Shown: positions 1-11,149, numbered from the stretch's first letter. The stretch is 64,000 nucleotides of DNA from Branchiostoma lanceolatum (GCF_035083965.1 NC_089722.1:31957958-32021957); one strand, 5' to 3'. Translations and numbers: made by a program. Notes: generated by a model not told the origin, from the sequence alone.

Positions 1-180
1 GGATTTGATGTTACCCCAGGTTGCTGTATTCGATGAAGTTTCCCCCACCTGATGTTTTTCTTATCTTTTGCACCAATATTTTGAGGTCTGACAGTCTCAG
101 CTCATTGGTTCTCTGTTCTAAAATTGTAAACATCGAGACGCTTTCCTAAAAAGATATTATCAGCGGTTCACTTAAGCTGC
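1..180 (+). repeat. copy A of a direct repeat flanking the LRR gene
   Basis: This stretch resembles 7158-7330 in the same orientation. Both carry GGTTGCTGTATT, a block around CAATATTTTGAG or CAGTATTTTGAG, then CATTGGTTCTC and CTAAA. The two copies bracket the LRR receptor gene. It could be a dispersed element or a segmental duplication; the sequence alone does not decide. Confidence 0.5.
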
Positions 181-2930
181 ACTCCCACCCATTGGACTGA
201 CTGCAGCTGTCATGTGTTATTCTACTTCTTTTAGATATGTATATATCATTTTACGATTGCTACGCACAGTGGAATTCAATTACATTTTGGCTTCTTCTAT
301 ACTCGTAATACCCACCAAACATTTGAAAAAAATGCCATTGATTACATTACATTCCTGCTTCTGTTTCGGTCTTCGCTTGCTTGCAAAATGCTACCTAGTT
401 ATTGGACATTGTACACACCCTGGTGTCATATATTATAAGCCCAGACTCTGTAAACATGGTATATACTGTCAGAAAACAGCACGCAATAAGCAAAGAAGCC
501 TTCTACGGAGGCTATGAAATAAGCCCAATAAGGGTTCGAATCAACACCCCCCCTCCTCTCTATGGACAGTTTGACTTCAACTCATCTAAAATACTTACGA
601 TATAAAAATCCATCTAAACTGCAAGCGGCTAAAATCAACATCACATGGTTAGTCATTTTTTCTGCGGATTACGTACCATGTGCTTTTTTAAATTTAAATA
701 ACATCGTTTTAATAAATCCTAAAATATTAGCTTTTCCATTAGGGTACTCACTCACTTGCATGTTGACATGTCCCCTCCTCAGCAAAGGATACCTGTCGAC
801 GTCACACGTTCTTACATCTTACACACAGCTTATTGTAAGCGTAAGTATTATAACGTTATGTAAGCATTCAGTTCAACAGCAGCTTTGATGCGGAAGTGAA
901 ATATTCAAAAAAATGTTTTTGTCGTTTCTTTTTAAAGATTATCTGTGAACACAGTCTGAATACTTATGAACAGTCCTTCCTGTTTCCAAGAGAGGTATAA
1001 GTTTCTAAGAAATTACCAAATATGTACACATCGATGAAACCTCATTCCCCTAAGACATGCTTAGTTTTCACAGATTTTATCAATTTAGTCTGCTCTATTC
1101 TTCTGATACTAACTGTAAAATCATGTTAGCTACACAAGACTACATCACAGCATCAAAACGTTTTTAGCTTTGTGTAATTTTTTTCTTTTTCTCGTCTTGG
1201 AGGAGGGGTCGGATTTACGCCTCAACTAGGTATTTGTTTATTTACCATTCACACGTATTCTAGCGTCTTGCTACATATTCTATTTTCTACAACATAAAAG
1301 TGGCGGCAAGGATATAAGTTGTGTACAACTTGATTCCGCCGTCACTCTATCTTCGTCTATTTTTAGTTTGATGTTTCCTTGAATAAAAAAGTGTAATTAC
1401 TTAGTACAAATGTGTGATAAGTATCGTATGAATCTCCAAAAGAAAGAAACAAATGGTTAGAGTCTTCAAAGTTTTCTTCATTCAGGAATGTTGCTCCAGA
1501 TCTTAGGAGGGTCAGATACTCCCGGGACTTGGACTATCTGATGCTCGAGTGCGCGTGAACATGTACGCGTGTTGCAAATGTAACCGGTAGTCTAGATATC
1601 GTAATAGAATGTGGTTTTATATGTACAGTAGTCTCTATCAGACTGAAAAAATAATACAAATTGGCCAAATAGTGTGATTAAGTAATCAGAGGTATGGAAT
1701 TAATCGGCCAAAGAGTTACATGTTGGCCGCCTACCTTTATTTTGCACTCACTGGTAAATTATTCTTTTTTTCCAACATTCCAGGCAGTCTGGTAGAGACT
1801 ATGTAAACAAAACGATGCTGTCTGTCTATTTCGACGCGACAGCAGCGTGCTGTTTAACGGACTATGAGAATGGTTGGTTGCAACAGTTGGCCTGTATTTA
1901 GTTGTGGAGACACACACAAATTTTCAACGGTTATGAAATTATCTATTCGCTTATCTGTCTCCCATTGGACTGGCTTCCGTTGCTACGTGCCATGCTATTG
2001 CTTCTACAAAATGGCTATTATTGCCACGCACAAAGGAATTCTCTTAGCTATCGGCGGCAGGCGTGAGTTATGCCATAGCCGGTACTACCAAACACCTGAC
2101 GGGACGCGAAAAAAGGAAACCCATTAAGTACAGTCAGTTCGTGCTTTTGCTTCAGCCTTCGTTTGCAAAGTAGTCTAGTGATGCCATTGAGTGCGTTGAT
2201 GAAAGTTAGACATCCAGGTAATAAGATACGGCAAAAATAACGAAACAGTGACGAAAGACAGTGGATGCTGTCTGAAACGTCTGACTGTTTCAAAATTTTA
2301 TCCAGTTGCTTGAGTAATTATTTCTGGCGTATGCCATTGAGTGGCCTAAACTTCCAAGTTCCACCTATTAGAGTCAACGCATCACTGTCATACCAAATTA
2401 AATGATAATGCAGGACCACAGTATTTCTTGCTATAACTTCTTGTAAGAATGATATTCTTATGATGAAATAATATTTTTTCTTAAAGGCAATGATGAGTTT
2501 CAGAGGTGATTTGATGCAATTTCTTATGAACAGAAGGTCATGTTTAAATTTGCAATTTGAGTTATCCTCTCTGGAAGTTTCTAACAAAACCGTCCATGGA
2601 GTTTATAAAAATTAACTCCTGTATGAAGTCAGAGCGTAAACCACTTCTTTCTGGCGTCACAACCTATACTTGCCAACCAAACATCAAAACTATAGCATGT
2701 CCAGGAAAAAAACACACTTGGACAATTATGCTTTGATAATATTTCCTCATTAATTATGCAAATATAGTCCTATTCATTGTATATACCTTTGTTCAATGTA
2801 CTCAGATACCAGAAATCATGAAAGTCCATTGTTCTTTTCTTCAATTTGACAAACGTAAACAAAAGCGCCCCTGCAGATGCAGAACAAGCTGTTTGAAAGC
2901 CTAAGGCTACACCGCTCTTTCCTGGCATTA
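181..2930. other. no gene recognised
   Basis: Open frames are short (under 110 codons), overlap on both strands and show no recognisable domain. The stretch is AT-rich, with scattered inverted CCAAT-like words. I looked here for missing 5' caspase exons and found none. Confidence 0.5.
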
Positions 2931-2934
2931 TAAG

Positions 2935-3102
2935 CTATCTACCACCAAAAATCAAGAGTCCTGCTGCAGTTCCAAGGAAAGCCGCCACGAGGCCCATATT
3001 CAACCTTGACATTTGTCTTTTCATCCTACCAACAAACCAAATCTCACTACAATCCATCCATAGGTTCTTAAGTCTGAAGTTAAGCTGACCACAAATATCC
3101 AG

Positions 3103-3104
<2 letters not shown>
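2935..3104 (-). repeat. fragment of a dispersed repeat family
   Basis: The wording (CTACCACCAAAAATCAAGA, then a block about AATCCATCCATAGGTTCTTAAG followed by an AC run) recurs at 12660-12850, 55020-55140 and elsewhere. Members usually end next to a CA/TG microsatellite, as here. Confidence 0.55.

Positions 3105-3169
<65 letters not shown>
3105..3169. repeat. (AC)n microsatellite
   Basis: About 32 uninterrupted AC dinucleotides. Open frames across it encode only alternating Cys-Val and are artefacts. Confidence 0.97.
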
Positions 3170-3171
<2 letters not shown>

Positions 3172-3454
3172 CACCACATAGGCACATCACAGGCAATGCA
3201 TGCAGGTAGACTCCACAAAAACAATACCTCCATTTTCATGGTGGTGATAAAGACATTTTAAAGATTTTAAAAGCAAATATAAAAAGATGCTGACATTACA
3301 AAAGTGAACAAAACCCCGGGCATCCAGGCTATATACTATTCTACGTGATAGGTACTGCATGGGATTGTAAAATTCTGTCATTTCTATACTATCAATGGGT
3401 GAAGTTTATCACCAGACTGAGAGGTCTAAAAGTGATAGGTAGTGTAGGGCCGTT

Positions 3455-3860
3455 TGCTATGGTGTGTTACGGGTCCCCCTCACCGGAATCTCCCATGGCC
3501 AGTAATTGCTAAGGTTGTGTGGAGAGAGACGCGTGCTGTGGTGTGTAACAATTTCTTTCCCCTGGAATCTCCCATGGCCAGTAGGTGTTAGGCGGTGTGA
3601 GGAGGGGGAGGGACCCACGTCGTGGTGTGTTACGGGTTCCTTCCCCTGGTATCTCCCATGGCCAGTAGGTGTTAGGTAGTGTGAGGTGGGGAAAGGGACC
3701 CACGCCGTGGTGTGTTACGGGTTCCCTCCCCTGGAATCTCCCATGGCCAGTAGGTGTTAGGCAGTGTGAGGAGGGGGAGGGACCCACGTCGTGGTGTGTT
3801 ACGGGTTCCTTCCCCTGGTATCTCCCATGGCCAGTAGGTGTTAGGCAGTGTCAGGGAGGC
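3455..3860 (-). repeat. 84/85-bp minisatellite in the receptor 3' coding end
   Basis: The block CCTGG(A/T)ATCTCCCATGGCC starts at 3561, 3645, 3730 and 3814, with a degenerate copy near 3488. Spacings are 84, 85 and 84 bp. On the minus strand the 84-bp unit is 28 codons and reads TLPNTYWPWEIPGEGTRNTP followed by RRGSLPLL. The copies at 3814 and 3730 continue the receptor tail frame; the 85-bp step between 3730 and 3645 shifts the frame and leads to the stop at 3672. Confidence 0.85.
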
Positions 3861-4796
3861 GATATGAGCTCCCGTGACGTCTTCACCTCTGGAAAGAATT
3901 ACATCTGTGACGTTGACGTACGTCGTCACACCTTGGTTAGCAGGCTGAGATACCAAAGCTGTCCTCAGCTGTCTACGGGCTCTTATTCCTTCGACCTCGG
4001 TGGCGTTTCTGTAGAAGATATTACTCTGGGCGTTAGTCTGTCCATCCAATCCATATGTGGCAAAGGATCTTCCAGACCGGTGTGTGCTGGAAGTAGCGGT
4101 GTTTTCCCGGAAGGCCCGTTGATGCTTTCTCCTGTTTCTAACGACATGCAGCGAAAACTCTGCAGCAGCAGCATAGAAAGGCATGGGTCCGCTATCCTCA
4201 TCATCTGGGATCTCGCTGTAGGTGTGTGGTGGGGCAGGACGAGGGCGCTGTACAGTGGTTTCGTGATCTGGGAACTCCCAGTAAGCGCGAGGGAGAGCAG
4301 GCAGGGGGCGCTGGGCAACTGCCAAGTGATCAGGAATCTGACTGTAGGAAGGTTCCATGGACTTAAGAACAGCTGGCAATGACCTGCAGGATGCCGTATC
4401 GTCTGAGGCGCCCCCGCGAGTGCGTGCAGGGAGGGAAGCTGACCGTACCACATCGGAGATGACGTTATCTGGGATTTCGCAGTATACGTGTGGGATGCCA
4501 GGTAGAGGCCTCTGAGCAGAAGCTACGTTATCCGGGATCTCCGAATATACGTGTGGGAGACTAGGCAGAGGTCTCTGGGCATCAGCTACATCATCTGGGA
4601 TCTCGCTGTAAGTAAGATCGATGGAATGAAGGACTGCAGGCAGTGACCTGCAGGAGGCTGCGTCATCCAACGCCATCCTGCCCGAACATGCAGGGAGGGA
4701 AGCCGACCTCAGCAAGCCGGGGAAGGCAACGCCAGGGGGGATTGTCCAAATGTGTGCATCATCGCTGGCTCTTTTGCCTTCACAGCCTTGCTCCAC
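3672..4796 (-). CDS. cytoplasmic tail of the LRR receptor (frame-shifted part)
   Basis: This is an open frame of about 374 codons directly downstream of, and slightly overlapping, the LRR ectodomain frame. It lacks a start of its own and reads as the receptor's intracellular tail. It carries six related tyrosine motifs (four YSEIPD or YCEIPD, plus YSQIPD and YWEFPD). These alternate with proline motifs such as RPLPSLP, RPLPGIP and RPLPALP, which fit the class I SH3 pattern RxxPxxP. A roughly 75-residue block beginning RSASLP occurs twice; RSASLP fits the 14-3-3 pattern RSxSxP. Further down are PFYAAAAEF and TYVNV, the latter a Grb2-type YxN site. The end runs into the 28-residue YWPWEIPGEG repeat. 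Signalling through SH2, SH3 and 14-3-3 proteins is inferred from motifs only. The motif repetition makes real coding likely; whether this allele makes one protein is uncertain because of the frame change at 4783-4810. Confidence 0.75.
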   Translation of the reverse strand: MEQGCEGKRASDDAHIWTIPPGVAFPGLLRSASLPACSGRMALDDAASCRSLPAVLHSIDLTYSEIPDDVADAQRPLPSLPHVYSEIPDNVASAQRPLPGIPHVYCEIPDNVISDVVRSASLPARTRGGASDDTASCRSLPAVLKSMEPSYSQIPDHLAVAQRPLPALPRAYWEFPDHETTVQRPRPAPPHTYSEIPDDEDSGPMPFYAAAAEFSLHVVRNRRKHQRAFRENTATSSTHRSGRSFATYGLDGQTNAQSNIFYRNATEVEGIRARRQLRTALVSQPANQGVTTYVNVTDVILSRGEDVTGAHIASLTLPNTYWPWEIPGEGTRNTPRRGSLPLLTLPNTYWPWEIPGEGTRNTPRRGSLSPPHTT

Positions 4797-6402
4797 ATAC
4801 CTTCCATATCAACACTGCAAGGGACGACACGACTAGACCAACCACCGCCGAGACAATAACTGCTATGAGAACATGACCTGCCACAGGAGGCACCTCTAGA
4901 TCTCGTTCAGGTGAGCTATCCAACTGAAGTGTTGAGTGGCCCCTCGGTGTTGAAAATGTGTGGCCTTTCTGTGTAGTTTCAGAGTAGGGTGACAGGCTGC
5001 TGGAGGGGTCAATATCGGTCCTGTAAGAAGTTGATGTTGTGTTGGTCTGACGTTGGACCGGGGTAATGGCGAAAAACAACTTCGTGTGTTCACCTCTGTT
5101 GAGAATAATGCAGGTGATGTTATTCGCTTCGCTATGGGTGGTATGTGTGTGCTTTTGGCTGCTGTCAGACTCTGTGCTGGTGAGCGTGCTCGTGTATTGT
5201 GTCTGGAAAAATGTCATGGCAACACCTTCAGAGGTTGTATTCTCAGTGGCCATGGAAACCAGTCGGAAGATTGAGTTTTCCACCAGGCCCACTGTAATAC
5301 CCCCATCGTATTCCCAAACCTTCCTGCACTGCTCGAGCGTGTTGGGGACCAGTTTGTCTTTCAGAGAGCCATTAGTAGCCAGGACAACAACTGGGGCCTG
5401 TATGGACATCGTCCTCAGAACAGTATCCAAATCACCACATGATCTGCCAGGGTTGACCGCTCCAAATTCCCTGTTACCAGGCACATTGTTCGATGAAGCA
5501 AACATCCACCCAAACGAGAGTTCATGACCATTGTGCCTGGCACAGAAGAGGAAGTGTGGCACCTCAATGACTATTGTCACTGACCCTCTGAACACATGGA
5601 CTAACCGGTCTAGGCTCCACATCATTCCTATTGGCTTTGCATCATGGACAGACGACAACATACCACTGCTGACATGCAGCATTGACAACGAAGACTGTCC
5701 CGACAACACCTCTCCATCCAAACATGACAGATCATTACCTCTCAGGTCTAACAAGGTCAGCTGTAGGTGTTGGAATGACCCCGGGGATATGCTATCGACT
5801 GCATTCGACCTCAAGTTTAGTCTCAGTCTACCTTTTAGTCCAAAGAGCCAGGAAGGGTCTACAACCTTCAACAGGTTGTTCTCTAGATCCAAGACGTTCA
5901 GGCGAGTTAGGTGCACGAAGGTGCGTGGTTTTATCTTCTTGATGCTGTTGTTGAACAAATTCAGCACCAAGAGCTTCTCCAAGCCAGTGAACCAGGTCTG
6001 CTTGACATTTGTCAACCTGTTAGACTCTAGGGACAGTTTGTTTAGATTGGAAAACGCCAAAAATGTGTTATTCTCCACATCAGTGATCTTTCCATCTATC
6101 AGAGCCAAAGTAAGGACCGTCAAATGCCCGAGCTGTGAGAGCTTCTTTGCCGACAGGGCATGGAACGGGTATCCTCTTACTGCCAAACTACTGACCTTAC
6201 CAAGAATAGGGAAAGCACTTCCAGATGCAGCACCCTCATTGGAGACCTTACACATGACACATACCCTTGAAGTCCCCTGATACAATATCACCGCCCTACC
6301 TGTGTTAGGCACACACTCCCGCCACCCAGCCCTCTTACACTGAGGAAACACCGGACCATTGGAGGCTGCACAAGCAGCTGCCAGAAGAAGCAAGAGCAAC
6401 AT
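4780..6402 (-). CDS. leucine-rich repeat transmembrane receptor, ectodomain and membrane segment
   Basis: The chosen start is the ATG at 6402. It has a good context (GCAGCCATG) and begins a typical signal peptide, MLLLLLLAAACAASNG. An upstream in-frame ATG at 6447 precedes a charged stretch and is less likely. After a cysteine-containing cap come about six LRRs (LxxLxLxxNxL pattern, for example LNKLSLESNRLTNV and LNVLDLENNLLKVV). A cysteine-poor region of about 200 residues and a Ser/Thr-rich stalk follow, then one membrane helix (VLIAVIVSAVVGLVVSSLAVLIW split over residues near the end). It would be a type I surface protein. The frame stops seven codons after the helix, while the related tail is open in another frame, so either a 1-base indel or a short intron lies at 4783-4810. 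The family is familiar from lancelet genomes; its ligand is unknown. Confidence 0.85.
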   Translation of the reverse strand: MLLLLLLAAACAASNGPVFPQCKRAGWRECVPNTGRAVILYQGTSRVCVMCKVSNEGAASGSAFPILGKVSSLAVRGYPFHALSAKKLSQLGHLTVLTLALIDGKITDVENNTFLAFSNLNKLSLESNRLTNVKQTWFTGLEKLLVLNLFNNSIKKIKPRTFVHLTRLNVLDLENNLLKVVDPSWLFGLKGRLRLNLRSNAVDSISPGSFQHLQLTLLDLRGNDLSCLDGEVLSGQSSLSMLHVSSGMLSSVHDAKPIGMMWSLDRLVHVFRGSVTIVIEVPHFLFCARHNGHELSFGWMFASSNNVPGNREFGAVNPGRSCGDLDTVLRTMSIQAPVVVLATNGSLKDKLVPNTLEQCRKVWEYDGGITVGLVENSIFRLVSMATENTTSEGVAMTFFQTQYTSTLTSTESDSSQKHTHTTHSEANNITCIILNRGEHTKLFFAITPVQRQTNTTSTSYRTDIDPSSSLSPYSETTQKGHTFSTPRGHSTLQLDSSPERDLEVPPVAGHVLIAVIVSAVVGLVVSSLAVLIWKVCGARL

Positions 6403-6489
6403 GGCTGCGTTTTCCTTCGCACCACCTCTTACATACATTCTAGTCAATCCGTATCCAAACCTTTTATCCGAGAATAATTTGTCACTTAC

Positions 6490-6760
6490 CTGCAGTTTAA
6501 GCAGTTGGTCCGCAGATGTGTAAGCATCAAGAACGAGCTGTTGGTCAGCTTAGCACTTATTTTCTCCGTCTTAAGATTAATTTTCTGTGCCTCACTGCCG
6601 GCTGCGGTGGCGTCTGTACGTTCACTGGATTTATTTACCAGACGAATGACTTTTTTGTCTTCATTTGCATTTAGAGTACTGAAAAGGAATGTGATCAACG
6701 TAATAGTGCCTTTTGTTGTACAGGATCTGCTCAGAACCATGCTTCCTGGTATCTAGAACA
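6490..6760 (-). other. probable 5' leader exon of the LRR gene
   Basis: On the minus strand CTGCAG is followed by GTAAGTGAC (exon end 6490), a strong splice donor. The candidate acceptor is GAAAACGCAG just before CCATG (exon 2 starts at 6404), giving an 85-bp intron. An 84-codon frame crosses this exon (6740-6486) but resembles no known domain and stops exactly in the donor. I read it as untranslated leader, although an N-terminal coding exon cannot be excluded. Confidence 0.45.
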
Positions 6761-7157
6761 ATCTTACGAAAAAGATAATGACTAGTCAAGCAAATGACTG
6801 TACTTTTTTTATTCTTTGCTAAAGTTGAACCAAAACTATCGTTTCAGTGCGTTTGTGTTTATGTTTGTTGTTTTATTTGGGGCATATTATCGGGAGGTGA
6901 TAGGTACATTTTTCTGAAATTGGTAGGAACTGAAAATGAGACACGCTAGAGAACCTCTTGAAGCAATCATGACAACGTTGGAGCATCAGTGTGGCTATTA
7001 CAACGCAACGCGATGCACCCTTTAGAAGAAATGCCACTCCTGTACAAGTGCGATTGATTGTGGATGCCGACTTATAGTGTTGTCCTGATAAGTGCAAACA
7101 GCCGAAAGAAGGGCGGCAACATAAAACGTTTCAATGCGACAACAGCATTGTACATAT
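6761..7157. other. upstream region of the LRR gene, nothing recognised
   Basis: Promoter-side sequence for the minus-strand LRR gene. I see no TATA box at a convincing distance and no other gene. Confidence 0.4.
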
Positions 7158-7330
7158 AGGTTGCTGTATTAAAGCTCTCCGATCCGCCTCCCCTTAACTC
7201 TTGTCATTTCTTCAGTATTTTGAGACCTGGCACTAGCAGTCACAGCACATTGGTTCTCCGTTACCAAATTTCAGACTTTGCAAATATTTTCCTAAAGAAC
7301 TTTTCAATGGTTAGGGACTGAACGATATTT
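7158..7330 (+). repeat. copy B of the direct repeat flanking the LRR gene
   Basis: Related to 1-180 with the same order of conserved words (GGTTGCTGTATT, TATTTTGAGACCTGGCA, CATTGGTTCTCCGTT). It is followed at 7328-7415 by two copies of a GGGGGAGGGCCTAGGAAAAA block. Confidence 0.5.
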
Positions 7331-9879
7331 ACCGGGGGGAGGGCCGGTCGTCTGGGGGGAGGGCCTAGGAAAAAAAAAATTGGGAAGGGGGAGGGCCTAG
7401 GAAAAAAATTGATCCCCTTCAGCACCTTCAAGCACATATCTAAATGTCTAAAAATGGGCTCCGAGCCACTCAGAAAACCCCATGTTTCCCGCTACGAGCG
7501 GAGCGCGCGCCGCTTCGTAGCGCATGTTTAAGAGATACATTGTGGTAACGTTAGAATAAAAAATTCCACGTTATTTTGTGGTCTTATTTAGATATCTTGA
7601 TATTTATGGTGGATAGATATAATAACGAAAGATCTTTTTGATATATATATATATATCTATTATATATATATTGCAATATGTAAGACAAACGTGGCTTGTG
7701 ACTCTCTAAGAATCATGTGCCGAGCGGCGTTCTGCGCTGAGGGGATAAGTCGCTCGGCGCACCTTGTTTGCCACTGTACTAGAGTTCCCACTTCCCGGGA
7801 TATTTCCGTCAGGTTGATTGCCCAATGTCCAGCAATGTACTTTTGGAAATATTAAATCATACACTGTGACCATACAGCACCCATCAAAAAGTTCCAAAGA
7901 ATTCATGGACGTTATTAATAAGGAATAAGGAAACTGGTACCGTGCGGTGCTTGAAAGTTTGCGCCATCTTGAAAAATATGACGGCCGAAAACTCAAACAA
8001 AACACGTAATGGCCGGCCTAAACAAAAATAATGTAACTGGCAAGATATTCTATAATAAGTCCCAAAAGATCAAGGAAAAATTAAATTACAAAAGCAATAA
8101 GTGTGACGATTAAAAATTATTGCCATAGCGAAGGTGTCTGGGTTGATTTAACTTCATTGTAAGGAAAGTACCTACGTAGCAATCTAAGTTCTGCCATAAT
8201 ATTTGTTCAAAATGCACTTAGAAATCAGAAATGCGTCTACAAAGCAGATATAACGTTAGAAATTTAGGCACCATAACTTGATGAGTTCCAAGCAGATATC
8301 GAAAGACTGGAGCACACTCTCGGTGTAGTGTCTTTCCCTGCCATTTTTGGATAGGTGGAGTGAGAATCTAGGCCAGAAGCTTAGAAATTGGGTTTGCTGG
8401 GGCTCCTATGATCGTTTTGGTTGTTATTCTAGCTCTGTAGGTTATGTTTTCCAGGAGCTACTGTTGTTTTTCCGACACCGCACCCCTCCACGTAAAGCGT
8501 TAAGTGTAGACTGCCCAAGCCGTAACCAAGTTCTTTATCGTTCTGTTAAAAAAACTTTGCCTTTCCTATATATGCCTGGGACTCCTCATGTGTTGGTGTC
8601 CACAGAGATTTTTTGGTGGAAGGCATGATGTTCAGCACGTTTTTGTGATAATAGATCTGGGGTTGGTTGTAAACTCTTTTCAAAGCTAGAATACTGACAC
8701 ACTCCCACCAGTACGAAATCAGACACCACGTAATTAATTAGGTCATGTGTCATCGACCTGCGTGCCGGGATGCCAGACCTACTAACAAGGTATAGAGTGA
8801 CAGGCGGGCGTCCCCAGGGTTTGTGCGGACTGATTGCAGAAATTCCTGTGGAATTCTGGGAATTCTTGCAAATCGGGCGTAAAGTATACTATTAAGCTCG
8901 CTCCTAAAACTTCGCTAAAAATTGTGGCTTCGTTTGATGCAATGCCATTGCGTAGTGGCATCTCTAAAATAAGATCGTCACGCAAACTTACTTGTTTTAT
9001 ATTCACCTTTATTATTCACATTGAAGCTCAGCCAGTAGGTACCCTATTACACATTAGACATAAAGCTATACATAACACACACAAAGAAACATGGGTCTTG
9101 GTTTAATAGTTTACGTCGCGATCGTAAACTTGGCTTGAAATAACGAAATAATCGCGGCTTCGAACGCCCTCCCCCTTTTGCGTCACGGCCACGGTTGGAA
9201 TCTGATAAGACAGTGCAAGCACCTCTCGCCCTGTATATACATAAAGAGGGCTCTAAAACGGTAAGTTCTATCAATTTTGCTTGATACACGTCGGATAAAC
9301 CTGCATTTGATTAGTTCCCACGTGCCCCCATCCACATTGTTCAAAAGCAAAAGCGTTCATAATGTAGGAAACATCCTGCTGATCCTGGGCTGTTGCGACA
9401 GAGTCCGGCACGGTTACCATGGTAGCGGAGTGGTGGACAGCGGTCTGCCTTTGATCTCTTTAGAAGTTTTGCTGTGGGTGTGGCCGATAGAAAGGCAATG
9501 ATCCAGGTTTCGCGGCAAATTTTGTAGTGCATGGGGGCCGAACTAAGATCAAGAAATAGTATACATTGTCACATGGGGGCGTGCGGATGATCTGGGACTG
9601 TTGGCGGACTTTTCCATGCTGTTTCTACAGTCATTCGATTCCAGTGACTGTTGTAGTTGTCGGCGGTAAACGTAGAAGTACAAAAAAAAACTCAATGGAA
9701 CTTTGTTTTTTTATTAAACCAGTTCCCCCCATTCTATATCGTTCAATGGTATGACCCACACTGTCGGGCAAGGGGAGAAGTGACCCACTTTCGCTATAAA
9801 TAGCTACTGACAGGTGGGGGTGCCACAGTATGCAATGGACAACACTGCAAATATAGATTTCCCTCATTACTTAATATGC
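7331..9879. other. no gene recognised
   Basis: Frames up to about 99 codons occur on both strands without recognisable motifs. A donor-like CTAAAACG/GTAAGTTC at 9260-9261 follows a TATA-like word (TGTATATACATAAAG). This could be a non-coding first exon of the downstream caspase, but nothing links them directly. Confidence 0.35.
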
Positions 9880-10850
9880 AAATTAAGTCCAATTTGCATG
9901 ATTTGCAGTTCATTGTATACAACTCTGTCTAAGCTACCTGCATAGTAAATAACATGAAAATCTGTCGCTCCTTTCTTCAGTTATTCTCCTTTAAAGATTT
10001 TGACAAATACGCCATTGCAGTTCCAGTGACACATACCAGGGGGCCCAAAATCGACCTTGACCTTTCTCCTTCCGACACCTACCCACATACCAAATATCAT
10101 TACAATCCATCCACACGTTCTACAGTTATGCTGACTTTACGCATCCGGTGACACAAACAAACACACACGGTGACACAAACATGCACACACGCGCACACAC
10201 ACGCAAACACACTAACTTTGCATGATTTGCACTTCAATATGTACATCTCTGTCCAACCTACCTGCGTACCAAATAACATGAAAATCTGTTGTTCCTTTCT
10301 TTAGTTATTCTCCTTTAGAACATTTTTACAAATAGGCCATTGCAGTTCCAGTGACACATACCAGGGGGCCCAAAATCGACCTTGACCTTTCTCCTCCCAG
10401 CTCATACCCACATACCAAATATCATTACAATCCATCTACACGTTCTACAGTTATGCTGACATTAAGCATCCAGCGACACACATACAAACGATGTTCCTCC
10501 TTACTTATGCAAATTCAGTCTCATTTGCATAATTTGCGCTTAAGTGTGTACATCTCTGTCCAACCTACCTGTGTACCAAATAACATGACAATCTGTCGAT
10601 CCTTTTTTCAGTTACTCTCCATTAGAAGAATTTTACAAATACGCCATTGCAGTTCCAGTGACACATACCAGGGGGCCCCAAATCGACCTTGACCTTCCTC
10701 CTCCTAACACCAACCCACATACCAAATATCATTACAATCCATGTACATGTTCTACAGTTATGCTGACTTTAAGCATCTGGTGACACAAACATACACACAA
10801 ACACCAAACGCACGCAAAACAGTATCTCCATGAAAAAGCCTTTTTTCATG
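9880..10850 (-). repeat. three tandem copies of the dispersed ~320-bp repeat
   Basis: The block CCATTGCAGTTCCAGTGACA, then the words ACCAGGGGGCCCAAAATCGA and CATACCAAATATCATTACAA, recurs near 10011, 10336 and 10641. Each copy is followed by GCTGACTTTA-type text and a CA-rich run. Single copies in either orientation lie at 13018-13450, 55845-56330 and 60020-60400. Confidence 0.8.
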
Positions 10851-11149
10851 GAGATAAAAACGAATCTCTTAAAGCTTTGTGTGTTTTGTTGTCTTTTTGG
10901 TCATACTTATACTTTTGTATGATATATAAAGTCAAGGGTAACACAAATCCAGTTTAGGACGCGGTGAAGCCGCCAGCGTTCCGCGGGTCCAGTGAGAGGG
11001 GGGCTTAAGAGTAAGAGTCGCCCAGTTTGAATGGATCAGACAGACTTATCAATCAGATTTAGAGTACTGTGTAAAACTAACTGTGTTACGCCTTTAGGCA
11101 GGCTAAATGCACTTTCAAAGTTACATGAAGGAAGGTTGTGTTTTCGGGT

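Noticed and set aside
484-550. tRNA-like B-box GGTTCGAATC with a 5-bp stem around TCTACGG
   Set aside because: No acceptor stem, no D arm, and the base before the would-be anticodon is not T.
2935-3239. Minus-strand frames with long Cys-Val runs
   Set aside because: Artefact of the (AC)n microsatellite.
3669-4382. 237-codon plus-strand frame
   Set aside because: Antisense of the receptor tail; no motifs of its own, whereas the minus strand has repeated tyrosine and proline motifs.
5531-6280. 249-codon plus-strand frame
   Set aside because: Antisense of the LRR region; a long shadow frame caused by its codon composition.
8347-8628. 93-codon plus-strand frame as a possible 5' caspase exon
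   Set aside because: No caspase or prodomain motif and no splice donor at its end.
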